Part shown: one piece after another, positions 6,698 to 15,564 of the stretch
Numbering within the stretch: the stretch's first letter is position 1
How the letters are laid out: each line of letters opens with the position of its first letter
IMG/VR virus record: IMGVR_UViG_3300030098_006179
Location: 82,773-146,772 of that record
Source: a virus
DNA length: 64,000 bases
Strand: one strand, 5' to 3'
Position numbers and translations under genes: made by a program
Notes under the pieces: generated by a model
Database searches by the model: none
Told to the model about the DNA's origin: nothing
Seen by the model: only the letters and a program-made list of their open reading frames with translations

Positions 6698-9264
6698 GCT
6701 TTCTTTAGCTCTGATAATTTGGTATATACTTTATTATCTTGGACTGTAATGATGTCTGCAAATACCGCGTCATCCATTTTTCTCCCTTTTACAAAAACAA
6801 TCTCGTTCTCTTTGGGGAGTCCGTTGTTTGAAAATTTACATTCATCAATTTTATCATTAAAAATTAAAACATTCATTGATCCGTGTTCGTCGGAACAGTT
6901 TACTTTGAAATACTTTGTCTTTTTTGCACTTCTGGAAACTCCAGAAATTGGTTTGCCGTCAATAGTTGAGACAAACGCAACGTAATTTCCCGCTGGTGTT
7001 TCTGAAACTTGTCTTAGATTAATTAGATTATCAACATTTGAGCTAAAAATGTCTTGCAGGGTTTTGCCATAAGTATATCCCAGCAAACTTTTTTCATAAT
7101 ACCAGTTAGCAAAACTTTCAGATTTTCTGTTTATCTCATAAATCTCTTTATATTTTTCACACTTTCTTCTGATCGTTTGCATTCTGGAATCTTTAATAAA
7201 GACTTTACCTTTTTCGTCTTTTGTGGTATTTAATTTTTTAATTAAAGATACAAGATCATAATTATTTTCTTTCCCAACTTTTAGTGCCATTACCTTTTCT
7301 CTTGGAGTCAAAAGGTTCCACAACTGAGCTTCGTAAACCACCTTGGTTCTTGATTGCTTAAAGTCTTCTTCTAATGCTCCCGCTTGAATCAAGGCGCACA
7401 ATATACCAACGTTAAGTCCAGACTCATTGGCAGACTCAAATACCTCAAATTTATTTGAGAACGTATTTCTAAAATTATTTAACTTGTCTATTGATTTTTC
7501 AGATATACCTTTGATTGAAAGTAGTCCAAATCGGATATTGTTACCTTCAATTGAAAAGTCTAAAGAAGACTTTATGAGGTGAGGCGGCAATAATTTAATT
7601 TTAAAATAATCCAACTCTTTTTGAATCTTAGATATTTCAGCAATAGGATCTGGCTCAAACCTAGTCATTTTCAAAAGAGACAAGAAAAACTCTTTTGGAT
7701 GTTTAAATTTAAGATAGGTAGTTGCTGCGGCAAGAGCAGCGTAAGCAATAGAGTGGCTTTTATTAAATGAGTAATTCGCTGAGTCCTCAAGAATTTGCCA
7801 AAGAACATCGCCAATCTTTGGGTCAAGATTGTTTTCTTTTACTTTGTCTTTGATTTTCTTTTTCCATTTTCTAACTTCGCTCACCTTCTTTTTGCCAACA
7901 ATGCGTCTTAAAATTTCCGCTTCATCAAGAGTGAATCCAATTTTATTTGCCATCTTCATTAATTGCTCTTGATACAATGCAACTCCACCCGTTTGCTTTA
8001 AGATGTCGTCAAAGAAAGAGTGGATTGGCTCGTATACCTCATGTCTTGTATACAGGGCGTATTTATTTAAAAAGCTGAGTGCCCCGGGTCTAGCAATAGC
8101 TAAAACGGCACTGAGTTGCTCTAAATTTTGTGGCCTCACTCTTTGACATACTCTAAAGTTTGTATCAGCCTCAATTTGAAAAAGACCGTGGGGAGTTTTT
8201 AAATTTTGTAATTGTTGATATATAAATGGTTCATTTAAATTTATATCATTAATAGAAATACCAATACTTTTACAAGCGTCTTCAACAACAGAAACACTTC
8301 TAAGTCCAAGAATGTCAAGTTTTACATTGGACATTGATACCCAATTCATATCAAAAGAAGTTACAGAATTCTTTTGGGAATCTAGTTCTGTCGGACAGTT
8401 TTCATTAAGTTTGCCGTGAGAAATTGCAATAGCTGAAGGGTGAACGCCTTTGTTTTTTGCAAGACCCCTAAGCTTTAAAGCGGTTTTATATATGCTCGTG
8501 TTTTTATCACTCCACTTTCTAAAACTTTCTGACTCTTCATACGCTGATTCAATGTCTTTAATAATGCCATGAACTTTTGGGATGTATGATGTAACCTCAT
8601 TCATCTCTGTTTCACTTTTTTCTTTAATAATTTTTCCACACTCTTTAATTAATAATTTAGTATTAAGAGTGTTAAATGTAAGAATCTTTGAAGTCTTACC
8701 TTTGAATTTTCTTTCAAGATATTCTAGGACTTTCTTTCTGTTGTAATAACAGACATCAATATCAACATCACACATCAATGAACCGTCAAGATATGTTATT
8801 CCATCAACCTCCTGTTTCTTTGCTCGGATTTTAGATACAAACCTCTCAAAATAAAGATCATGTTTAACTGGATCAATTCCGGTTGCTCCAATTAAATACA
8901 ATGTAAGGCTTCCAGCGGCAGAGCCGCGTCCAAGTCCAATTGGGATATCGTTTCTTTTACAAAAGTTAATTACATCCCACACAAGTAAAATATAATCAAC
9001 AAACCCTAATTCTCTAAGTGTTGTAATTTCGTACTTAGCCCTTTCTCTGTAAAGTTGATGATCCTTGGCTGGTATATTATTTTTAATTTTATTAAAACCA
9101 GTTCTCATTAAAGCTTTGAGAAAGTCTATGTTGCTAACGTCGGTCTTTACTCCCGCTTCTTTTTTATACTTCTCTTCAATTTTAAAAGAGGGCAATCTTA
9201 CCCCATGTAATGGGATATCTAATTTTTTAAAATCTTTTATAAAATTTACAGTTCTATCATGCAT
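6694..9264 (-). CDS. dnaE: DNA polymerase III alpha, catalytic part without PHP domain
   Basis: An 856-residue C-family polymerase core. GLGRGSAAGS (110-119) is the conserved palm motif. The metal-binding aspartates are D166, D168 and D170 in CDVDIDV, and the third catalytic Asp is D317 in VKLDILGL. Further family segments are HGLFQIEAD, the fingers motif ADEAEILRR-like LDEAEILRRIVGKKK, and SFNKSHSIAYA. A helix-hairpin-helix-like GLLSIKGISEKS and an OB-fold C-terminal region (about 745-840) follow. The sequence begins at the LPSFKI segment that normally comes just after the PHP domain; the PHP domain is a separate gene at 10221-10985. The start overlaps the exonuclease gene by 19 nt. It would synthesise phage DNA with DnaB and the nearby DnaQ-like exonuclease. 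Confidence 0.93.
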   Translation of the reverse strand: MHDRTVNFIKDFKKLDIPLHGVRLPSFKIEEKYKKEAGVKTDVSNIDFLKALMRTGFNKIKNNIPAKDHQLYRERAKYEITTLRELGFVDYILLVWDVINFCKRNDIPIGLGRGSAAGSLTLYLIGATGIDPVKHDLYFERFVSKIRAKKQEVDGITYLDGSLMCDVDIDVCYYNRKKVLEYLERKFKGKTSKILTFNTLNTKLLIKECGKIIKEKSETEMNEVTSYIPKVHGIIKDIESAYEESESFRKWSDKNTSIYKTALKLRGLAKNKGVHPSAIAISHGKLNENCPTELDSQKNSVTSFDMNWVSMSNVKLDILGLRSVSVVEDACKSIGISINDINLNEPFIYQQLQNLKTPHGLFQIEADTNFRVCQRVRPQNLEQLSAVLAIARPGALSFLNKYALYTRHEVYEPIHSFFDDILKQTGGVALYQEQLMKMANKIGFTLDEAEILRRIVGKKKVSEVRKWKKKIKDKVKENNLDPKIGDVLWQILEDSANYSFNKSHSIAYAALAAATTYLKFKHPKEFFLSLLKMTRFEPDPIAEISKIQKELDYFKIKLLPPHLIKSSLDFSIEGNNIRFGLLSIKGISEKSIDKLNNFRNTFSNKFEVFESANESGLNVGILCALIQAGALEEDFKQSRTKVVYEAQLWNLLTPREKVMALKVGKENNYDLVSLIKKLNTTKDEKGKVFIKDSRMQTIRRKCEKYKEIYEINRKSESFANWYYEKSLLGYTYGKTLQDIFSSNVDNLINLRQVSETPAGNYVAFVSTIDGKPISGVSRSAKKTKYFKVNCSDEHGSMNVLIFNDKIDECKFSNNGLPKENEIVFVKGRKMDDAVFADIITVQDNKVYTKLSELKKA

Positions 9265-9884
9265 TTTAATTTATTCCATACTTTAAGGTTCAATTCAAGG
9301 TCATATAAAGCCTCATGTAGCTTATCTGGGTCAAAATCTATCTCAAATTCCTCTCCCAAGGCCTTCAGATTCGTTCTAACGCCTCTTTTGTGGGTGTGCA
9401 GTACTTTGTACTGATAGAGAAGAAAGTCCTCTCTGGGGCTAAATTTGAAGCCGTATTTGACACCCTTGGCAACACAGTTGGTATCAATGATTTTTGGCAA
9501 TAAGTGCTTGTAATCGGCACCCATATAATTGTAATAATCTTTAAGGAGGTAGATGTCAAATCCAAGGATATTATGTCCAATGATATAGTCTGCATTATCA
9601 AGCCACTCCTGCATTATTGGAAATAGTTTCTTGGCATCTTTTGCTCTTTCTTTGTAGGTGTCGTAATTAAAATGAGTGATTCGCGCCGCATCTTTGCTAA
9701 CGTCAATATCTCTATTCCAAGTTAACCAAAGGTCTTGTTCGTCAATTTTGTTTTCTCCTTTGGCTTTTATCATGCCAATCTGCCAAGGCAAGTTATTCAT
9801 TGAGTGAAGGCAAAGGTTTTCTGTCTCGCAATCAATAAGAACATAATTGGTGTCTTTTTTAAATCTTAATAAATGGTCATCCAT
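9246..9884 (-). CDS. DnaQ-like DEDDh 3'-5' exonuclease (proofreading)
   Basis: A 212-residue exonuclease. Exo I is LIDCETEN (D18, E20), Exo II is IIGHNILGFD, and Exo III is the HEALYDLELN stretch with the HxxxxD spacing of the DEDDh class. It lies between the two polymerase pieces, overlapping the catalytic gene by 19 nt and sharing TAATG with the cupin gene. It is therefore very likely the epsilon-like proofreading subunit. Length matches stand-alone epsilon catalytic domains; no beta-clamp motif or extra domain was noticed. Confidence 0.88.
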   Translation of the reverse strand: MDDHLLRFKKDTNYVLIDCETENLCLHSMNNLPWQIGMIKAKGENKIDEQDLWLTWNRDIDVSKDAARITHFNYDTYKERAKDAKKLFPIMQEWLDNADYIIGHNILGFDIYLLKDYYNYMGADYKHLLPKIIDTNCVAKGVKYGFKFSPREDFLLYQYKVLHTHKRGVRTNLKALGEEFEIDFDPDKLHEALYDLELNLKVWNKLKCMIEL

Positions 9885-10231
9885 TATCGTTTAATCCTTT
9901 TGCTGTCTGAGTCTTTGTGGAACGTGCTTATTTCAATAAATTCTACGTCTCCATCGTATGCAATCAATTGATGCGGTTGCCCTCTATCTATTTCAAATGT
10001 ACATCCTTCTAGTACCATATGGTGGCGCTCTTTACCCTGCTCTGTATCTATTAATATAACTTGTAGTGTTCCGTCTGTAACGTAAAAAGTTTCGTGCTTC
10101 TCCATGTGAAAATGCATGGAAGAAGTATGTCCTTGGTTTATGTGTAGAATTTTACCGCAGTAATTTTCTTTTTCGTTATTAGCTAACCAGATTTCGTGGC
10201 CCCACTCTTTTTCTACAAATTTAGCTTTCAT
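9884..10231 (-). CDS. Small cupin, sugar-phosphate isomerase-like
   Basis: The ATG at 10231 has a GGAAAG ribosome-binding site and gives 115 residues; the frame remains open to 10267 inside the PHP gene. It is one cupin barrel with the two metal-binding motifs clearly visible: GHTSSMHFHMEKHETFYV (motif 1, His/His/Glu) and CTFEIDRGQPHQL (motif 2). The pattern is like the cupin domain of mannose-6-phosphate isomerase/GDP-mannose pyrophosphorylase and of phage mannose isomerase-like cupins. Supplying mannose phosphate for the GDP-mannose to GDP-fucose route encoded nearby is a reasonable inference. Its position between polymerase pieces is odd for a sugar enzyme. Confidence 0.65.
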   Translation of the reverse strand: MKAKFVEKEWGHEIWLANNEKENYCGKILHINQGHTSSMHFHMEKHETFYVTDGTLQVILIDTEQGKERHHMVLEGCTFEIDRGQPHQLIAYDGDVEFIEISTFHKDSDSKRIKR

Positions 10232-10985
10232 TTTTTTCTTTCCAGTTTTCAAAACAAAATGTATCACTGCACATGTGTTCTAAGTTTGGTTTGTTAAGAG
10301 TTGTTCGCTTGCTAATGCACCTAAATGTTAGGTATGCTTTAAAATCTTCTTTGTTTTTATAAAACACGCTTTGGCTTTCAACTAATGGATAATCGTTTCC
10401 GTCGTTTGTAAATTCTAAGACTGACTTTTTGATCAATTCATCAAATGGCAGATTGTTATCTTCAATAAAAAATGCAACATCATTTACAAATTCAAATTCA
10501 GGAATGCAACTTTTCCCTTGTAAAATATTTTTAAAAATAAATGAATCATAAAAAGGTACGCACAGTTTAAGATTTTTAGTCCATAAACTTTGAAGATGTT
10601 TGAAGTCTATTCTTGGTTCATAATAGAAGCCCTCCTTGGCTGCTAAATCATTAATCTTGATAAGGTCTTTATAACCTTGAGAGTTTTTAATAAAAATTAC
10701 ATACTTGCAATTTGTAGAAAGAGACTCCTCGTCTTTAGTTAGCATGTCTGCGCAGACCGTAAGACGTAACCCGTACATTAATTTTAAATTATTTTCTTTT
10801 GAGTTTTTATAAGCCTCAAGAAATCCACCCATTGAATCTTCAACTAAAAAGAATTCGTTAAGTTTATTTTTTCTACATATATCAATAATAGAATCTGGAG
10901 CCACTTTATCTCCATTATCTTCATTAGATAATGTTAAAATACTTTTTCCTAAAGAGTAGTGACTTTTAAAAAGTGGAATTATCAT
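10221..10985 (-). CDS. DNA polymerase III alpha PHP domain as a separate protein
   Basis: A 254-residue protein matching the N-terminal PHP region of DnaE-type polymerases. It starts with PLFKSHYSLGKSILTL, the equivalent of the HSDYS segment, continues with FFLVEDSMGGFLEAYKNS in place of the LTDHGNxxG segment, then LKLMYGLRLTV where DnaE has IKPIIGxE. Several metal-binding positions are changed: the first His of the HxH pair is Lys, and the DH pair after LT is lost. The domain is therefore probably not a nuclease, as in E. coli DnaE. It ends near FCFENWKEK, where intact DnaE continues into the catalytic region encoded at 6694-9264. No intein sequence is seen at either edge, so the halves probably associate without covalent joining. 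Confidence 0.8.
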   Translation of the reverse strand: MIIPLFKSHYSLGKSILTLSNEDNGDKVAPDSIIDICRKNKLNEFFLVEDSMGGFLEAYKNSKENNLKLMYGLRLTVCADMLTKDEESLSTNCKYVIFIKNSQGYKDLIKINDLAAKEGFYYEPRIDFKHLQSLWTKNLKLCVPFYDSFIFKNILQGKSCIPEFEFVNDVAFFIEDNNLPFDELIKKSVLEFTNDGNDYPLVESQSVFYKNKEDFKAYLTFRCISKRTTLNKPNLEHMCSDTFCFENWKEKNES

Positions 10986-10997
10986 ATCGTTGACTTA

Positions 10998-11026
10998 ACA
11001 ATAACCGCTTTATGCAAGCGAGTCAA
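10998..11026 (-). promoter_or_regulatory. Promoter of the split-polymerase block
   Basis: Minus strand: TTGACT (11021-11026), 17-nt spacer, TATTGT (10998-11003), with the PHP gene ATG 12 nt further on. The spacer holds a 5-bp stem (CGCTT/AAGCG), a possible operator. The -35 overlaps the stop codon of the upstream glycosyltransferase gene. The -10 is weak. Confidence 0.45.
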
Positions 11027-11760
11027 GAATAAAAATGTTTAAACTGATGCACCATTGGTGCAAAAACTAATCTGTGTTCGTTTTCTGGGTGGTATATTTC
11101 TACAACTTGATCCCAGTCTTTAATTTCGTACCCATTTATAAAAAATAAAAAACTCATAAAAGCATCTAAAGCTCTTAATTCAAGGAAAGTATTTTTAGGA
11201 CAGTTGTCTAAAGCGTATTGTATTTTTTCTTCAATGTCTGTTTTGAGTATTTTTTTTAAAATATCTCTATTGTATATCATCGGCGCGCTAAAAACATATT
11301 TATCTTTTAATGGTAATTTTTTTTCTTTTCTGTACTTGTTTATTGTTTGAGTCTCAAAAGGTTCAAATGTATTAAAGTCGTGAATATTGCCTCCAGCCGC
11401 AAAATTTTCTTCGGGTACATTTTCAATATGGTTTCTGATTACAATGTCGGGTTCAAGATAAACCAACCATTTGCTTTCACATAAATCGCAGACCGTATTT
11501 AATTGATTTAATAAAATTTTAAAATCTTCTAAATCTGACATTAAAACGTATTTGCTTTCAGGGGTTATCTTTTGATAATTAATTGGCTCGTAAAAATATT
11601 GACAGTCATATTTGTGGCATATAGATTCAAGCTGATTAGATCCGCTTTCAAAGACAATAATTTTATTGTTATAAAATTTACGCACACTTCTCAAGCAGAA
11701 CTCTGTAGCTTTAGGAAGCTTGTGAGCAAGCATAAAGAATGAAATATCACTAGAATTCAA
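11023..11760 (-). CDS. Glycosyltransferase, GT-A (GT2-like)
   Basis: A 245-residue protein with the opening beta strand ISFFMLAHK and a central metal-site motif WLVYLEPDIVI, as in GT-A glycosyltransferases. A later acidic segment around LRALDAFMSFL could supply the base. The only start that keeps the first strand is TTG at 11760, overlapping the upstream nuclease gene by 11 nt; an ATG at 11733 would remove it. No membrane anchor. The gene sits between the nuclease and the polymerase operon, which shows how glycan genes are interspersed among replication genes. Donor and acceptor cannot be told. Confidence 0.65.
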   Translation of the reverse strand: MNSSDISFFMLAHKLPKATEFCLRSVRKFYNNKIIVFESGSNQLESICHKYDCQYFYEPINYQKITPESKYVLMSDLEDFKILLNQLNTVCDLCESKWLVYLEPDIVIRNHIENVPEENFAAGGNIHDFNTFEPFETQTINKYRKEKKLPLKDKYVFSAPMIYNRDILKKILKTDIEEKIQYALDNCPKNTFLELRALDAFMSFLFFINGYEIKDWDQVVEIYHPENEHRLVFAPMVHQFKHFYS

Positions 11761-12766
11761 AATCGTCGGTGCTTTTAGAATTGTGTGCGGGGCAACCTTC
11801 GTAATGTTTCTTTACTATTTTTTGACCCCTTTTCTTTTTTGATTTTAGTTCTTTTTCATCTTTTGATGAAGCTATTTGTTTTCCATTTTTATCTTGAAGA
11901 ACATAATAATCATATGCAAACTTATAAGCACAATGCCACATGGGAGAACCGTCTTTTTTAAGTTGTCCCGGATGTTTCGCAAATCCGCATTGTAGAGGGC
12001 CTTTAAATCCAGCGTCTTTGTCTGGGAATGGTTGGTGAGCCGCTAGGTTAGATTCGGAGGCTTCCTTGTCAAAGGACTCCATTTGTTTGTAAATACCTTC
12101 TAAGTAATATTCAAAACCTTTAAGTGCTTCTTCGCTATATTGAAGTTCTTGAATTGGATTTTCTCCAAATTTTAAATGTATGAACCTTACAACTGGTTTG
12201 AGGTCGGGCCATATTTTTTTTGAGGCAAGAGAATAAACCATTGCTTGAATATTTGATTTTAAATCTTCTCCTTCAAATTTCTTTTTGCCACTTTTGTAGT
12301 CAGCAATAAGCATTCTTTTATCTTTTTTATAACTTATAGCTTTATCTATATACCCCATGACGCAATACTTGGGGTCTTCGTTTTCAATTCTGAATTCATA
12401 TTCGGGGCTTTCCAGCTTTCCACCCTTTCCAAAAAAGTCATAGTTTAACCCAACTAGTATCATGTACCTTATGTCTTCGTAGTGTTCTTCTTCATATATC
12501 CCCTGTTTCTTAAGGTGCTTGATAACTAGTCGGGTTACTGGTTCTGACGCTTCCATGTCAGAAAGCTTTGTAATGGCTGTGAAATGTTTTTTGTGTTTGG
12601 GATCTAATAGAAGTTCCAAAACTAAGTGGCATATACTGCCTTTTTGTGCTCCAGCATTTGTTGTGTCTGGCAGCTTTAATACGTATTTGCACCAATAGAG
12701 CCAACTACACGCTTCTAAAGTTTTCATTCTGGAAGCGGACAAGTAATTTATATCTTTTTTTGCCAT
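11750..12766 (-). CDS. RecB/Cas4-like PD-(D/E)XK nuclease
   Basis: A 338-residue nuclease. It opens with YLSASRMKTLEACSWLYW, the family's N-terminal SxSRLxxxxxCP-like helix, followed by a His (KGSICHLVL). The core is GYIDKA (D141), then LIADYKSGK (D156, K158), then the QAMVYSLA motif with Gln and Tyr, which together define the RecB-type PD-(D/E)XK site. The C-terminal part has cysteines and histidines (CGFAKH, WHCAYK, EGCPAH) that with Cys20 could form an iron-sulfur cluster as in Cas4/AddB, but this is only suggestive. It overlaps the primase gene by 19 nt. Likely role: processing DNA ends during recombination-dependent replication. Confidence 0.85.
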   Translation of the reverse strand: MAKKDINYLSASRMKTLEACSWLYWCKYVLKLPDTTNAGAQKGSICHLVLELLLDPKHKKHFTAITKLSDMEASEPVTRLVIKHLKKQGIYEEEHYEDIRYMILVGLNYDFFGKGGKLESPEYEFRIENEDPKYCVMGYIDKAISYKKDKRMLIADYKSGKKKFEGEDLKSNIQAMVYSLASKKIWPDLKPVVRFIHLKFGENPIQELQYSEEALKGFEYYLEGIYKQMESFDKEASESNLAAHQPFPDKDAGFKGPLQCGFAKHPGQLKKDGSPMWHCAYKFAYDYYVLQDKNGKQIASSKDEKELKSKKKRGQKIVKKHYEGCPAHNSKSTDDFEF

Positions 12767-13653
12767 TTTAAAATTTCTTCTTGATTCATTTCTCCAAAGT
12801 CTTTTTTGTCTGGTAGGATTATTTTTATTTGTTTGGAGTCAAAATATTTATTTAATTTATTAAAAGCCTTATTTGCTGCTTTGTTTCCAGCACTATTATT
12901 GGCTTCATCATTATTGAAAGATAATATAACTTCATTTGGATCAATTTTCAAGAGGAAGTTTAATAACTGGGAACTTATATCTAAACCAAATGAAACAATA
13001 ACATTTTTAATACCTGCATCCCACAATGCTAAAAGGTCTCCAATGCTTTCAACAATAATAATTTTTTTATTTTTTAAAAGTATGTCAGAATTTAAAAAGG
13101 CTGGATATACCCAAGTAGATTTAGAACCAATATGTTTCCATTTGGGTCTATGTGAATTTTTATAATTCATTAAATCTCTACCGGAAAATCCTACAATTTT
13201 ATTTTTAGAATTAAAAATAGGAAAAACATATCTATCTTTCATTTTTCCAGAGCGCACAATTCCGCCGTTAAATTCTTTTAGGGTCTCTACTGAGACTCCT
13301 CTATTTACCCAATAGGATTCATCTTTTTCAATTTTATCTAAAAGGTTTTCATCAAATATTTTTTGTTCTGAAATCTTTACTTCATATTTTGGAGCTTCTG
13401 TATAATGGGTAGTTTTATCAGAGAGCCATTCTTTAGCATCTTCTATCTTGTCTACCCGTAAAGAAAGTCTTACTAATTCTTCAAAAGAACCTTTTATGTT
13501 TCTTCCAAAGTCAACAAATCTGCCCGTGATTTTATTCACGGACAGAGATGTTTCGTTATCGGAATCTCTATAGATTGGTTTTGTTCTATAGAAATCACCA
13601 GAGTCTTTTATGTTAGAATAACCCAACTCTAATAATGTTTGTTTTACATCCAT
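12748..13653 (-). CDS. TOPRIM DNA primase, DnaG-like
   Basis: A 301-residue protein abutting the helicase gene. An N-terminal region of about 70 residues has the CHC2-like pattern (FYRTKPIYRDSDNETSLSV, then GRFVDFG) but no zinc-binding Cys or His, so the zinc finger is degenerate. A linker with RYVFPIFNSKNKIVGFSGR is typical of DnaG N-terminal catalytic regions. The TOPRIM core follows: KKIIIVESIGDLLAL (E202) and VILSFNNDEA (D249) in place of the DxD. It lacks a C-terminal helicase-binding domain of obvious type. With the adjacent DnaB helicase it forms the primosome. TOPRIM assignment is firm; loss of the finger is a direct reading. Confidence 0.85.
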   Translation of the reverse strand: MDVKQTLLELGYSNIKDSGDFYRTKPIYRDSDNETSLSVNKITGRFVDFGRNIKGSFEELVRLSLRVDKIEDAKEWLSDKTTHYTEAPKYEVKISEQKIFDENLLDKIEKDESYWVNRGVSVETLKEFNGGIVRSGKMKDRYVFPIFNSKNKIVGFSGRDLMNYKNSHRPKWKHIGSKSTWVYPAFLNSDILLKNKKIIIVESIGDLLALWDAGIKNVIVSFGLDISSQLLNFLLKIDPNEVILSFNNDEANNSAGNKAANKAFNKLNKYFDSKQIKIILPDKKDFGEMNQEEILKWQKKI

Positions 13654-15210
13654 TTAGATTAAATCACCATCGTTTGAGTTTTCGTCATTTAACGTAGCTC
13701 TACCCTGTTGTCTGCGTATGATGTGTTCTAAAGAACCCTTTTCTTCAACCTTAAAATTATTTATTTCTAAGTTTAAATAATTGTTTTCATATCTAAAGCT
13801 TCCATCTGACAGAGTTCTTCTGTGTAGGTCGTGATGCCCCGGAGCATTTTCTCCTTGAAACCTAGATTTAAACACTGTCAGTTTATGAGTGCCAAACCTT
13901 AAGTTGTTCATACCTCTTTGCTCGTTAGCGTTCTCCGCCTCTTCTTGTGATAACCCTTCATCTTCAGCAATCTCTTCAATGGTTTTTCTTCTGATTCCCG
14001 CAGTTAAAGAACAGAACCATTGAATTCGGTCAGACACAGCCATTGAAGAACTATCGTCAGATATTTGAGAAGACTTTTTGTTAAAGCTTTCTCCAGTTCT
14101 ATTTGCTTGTACTGCTGTTAAAACTGGAATGTTTGCTTCCATTGACAATTGGTGAAACAGGCTAACTTTTTCACCCATCGCTTGATACTCTGCCCAATTT
14201 TGTCCAACTTTTTCTCCAGTAAGTTTGAGGTAGTCGTATAAAACAATAGCTGGATTTCCTCTACCAACGTCAGATAGAATCCACCTTCTAACCTTTGACA
14301 TTATTTGCTCAACAGATCTGTTTCCAGCTTGGTAATGTTTAACTTTCGTTTTAACTTTTTCTAATTCTTCGGCAGCTTTTCTTACCTTATCGTACATATC
14401 TTTGTTTCGTTTATATTGTCCAGTTTCAATGATATGCATTGGAACACCAGATAGAGCGGTTAACATACGGGTTCTAATATCTTTGGTTTGCATTTCTGTG
14501 TCAATAATTAAAACTGGTACGTCGTACTGAGAACCTACTGACATTGCAAGATGGTTAAGTAATGTACTTTTACCTTGTCCGGGTCTTGCGGCAAAACAAT
14601 ATACGTTTCCGGGCCTAAAGCCCCCATACAATCTATTAAATTCTGGAAACGGAGTTAAGTATCCAAAATTTTCTACAACATCAGCTTCGTCAACATCTTT
14701 TAATATGTCTTCATACAGGTCTTGAGGTTTATCTTCAACATTTGTATAAGAAAGCATTCTTTCGTGATAAATTGCATCTGCCTCTGATATAAAATCTCCT
14801 AGATTATCTACATTTCCTGAAGCTGCAAGCTTTTTAATTTCTTCGGCGCTTTGAGAAACCTCTCTTCTTACTCTCATATATACAAGCTCTTGGGCTGCTT
14901 TTATAACACCGTTATTTGTGATTTGTATGTAGCTTAAATTATCTAAATAATCAAATATTGAAATATCATTACCAAAGCATTCCCTAAAAGAATTCTCTGC
15001 TCCACAGCTTTTAATTTTCTGTGAAACAATTACGCTATCTACATTATCTCCTTTTAAAATTGAGTTTTTTAAAATTTTGTAGATTGTTGCATGAGCTTTT
15101 ACATAAAAGTCTTTTTCTGAAATGAATGGTTCTATGTCCGCTAATACAGAAGGGTTTCGTAGTAAACCCCCCAATACATGTTTTTCTAATTGAATTGATA
15201 CGTTTGTCAT
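13654..15210 (-). CDS. dnaB: Replicative DNA helicase, DnaB family
   Basis: A 518-residue helicase. The N-terminal domain begins EKHVLGGLLRNPSVL, as in DnaB. The RecA-like motor has Walker A ARPGQGKST (208-216), Walker B-like AIVLYDYLKL, LTAVQANR for motif H3, and a late arginine region (LTVFKSRFQGENAP). Length is slightly above the usual 450-470 residues because of a C-terminal extension of about 40 residues. The gene is followed directly by the primase gene. It has its own promoter at 15217-15245, from which the mRNA would begin at the start codon. It unwinds the phage fork and recruits primase and the Pol III pieces. Confidence 0.93.
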   Translation of the reverse strand: MTNVSIQLEKHVLGGLLRNPSVLADIEPFISEKDFYVKAHATIYKILKNSILKGDNVDSVIVSQKIKSCGAENSFRECFGNDISIFDYLDNLSYIQITNNGVIKAAQELVYMRVRREVSQSAEEIKKLAASGNVDNLGDFISEADAIYHERMLSYTNVEDKPQDLYEDILKDVDEADVVENFGYLTPFPEFNRLYGGFRPGNVYCFAARPGQGKSTLLNHLAMSVGSQYDVPVLIIDTEMQTKDIRTRMLTALSGVPMHIIETGQYKRNKDMYDKVRKAAEELEKVKTKVKHYQAGNRSVEQIMSKVRRWILSDVGRGNPAIVLYDYLKLTGEKVGQNWAEYQAMGEKVSLFHQLSMEANIPVLTAVQANRTGESFNKKSSQISDDSSSMAVSDRIQWFCSLTAGIRRKTIEEIAEDEGLSQEEAENANEQRGMNNLRFGTHKLTVFKSRFQGENAPGHHDLHRRTLSDGSFRYENNYLNLEINNFKVEEKGSLEHIIRRQQGRATLNDENSNDGDLI

Positions 15211-15216
15211 GCTTTA

Positions 15217-15245
15217 TTTATAGCACGAATCACTTTTTTGGTAAA
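15217..15245 (-). promoter_or_regulatory. Promoter for dnaB-primase-nuclease
   Basis: Minus strand: TTTACC (15240-15245), 17 nt, TATAAA (15217-15222), then 6 nt to the ATG at 15210. There is no room for a ribosome-binding site after the predicted start point, so the dnaB mRNA is probably leaderless. Confidence 0.6.
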
Positions 15246-15251
15246 GACTTT

Positions 15252-15545
15252 TTATTCTATTTCTTCGTCGTCCTCATCTGGCCAATCTGGTTCTTCGGGC
15301 TCTTCTTGAATTTCAAAATCGTCAGAGAAAAATTCAACAGAAGTTTCTAAATTCATGACTTCTAAAGTTTTTATATAATGATTTATATAATATTCTAAAG
15401 CCATGGCGTTCATGGGCGTATCAAAGTTAGAGTGAACAACTGGTTGTCCTGCAGAATTGAATGTAAACAACACGTATCCCCCGTTTGAGCATTCATTTAT
15501 TTGTGCCAATAAGGAAGGAGGTATTTTAAATGGCTCCTGATCCAT
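15252..15545 (-). CDS. Small acidic protein, unknown
   Basis: From the ATG at 15545 this is 97 residues; the frame extends to 15581 but that overlaps the upstream gene. The first 70 residues look folded (PPSLLAQINECSNGGYVLF, VVHSNFDTP), while the last 25 are almost all Asp, Glu and Pro (EEPEEPDWPDEDDEEIE). Such acidic tails occur in phage DNA mimics and in proteins that bind replication partners. It lies between the small nuclease and the helicase genes. I do not recognise the family. Confidence 0.6.
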   Translation of the reverse strand: MDQEPFKIPPSLLAQINECSNGGYVLFTFNSAGQPVVHSNFDTPMNAMALEYYINHYIKTLEVMNLETSVEFFSDDFEIQEEPEEPDWPDEDDEEIE

Positions 15546-15564
15546 AACAATTATTACACCATAA

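Noticed and set aside
10221-10300. A split intein joining the PHP and catalytic polymerase pieces
   Set aside because: No Cys-starting N-intein sequence follows the PHP protein and no HN-ending C-intein sequence precedes the catalytic part.
12806-13165. Plus-strand 119-codon frame opposite the primase gene
   Set aside because: It is hydrophobic shadow translation; the primase frame has TOPRIM motifs and operon context.
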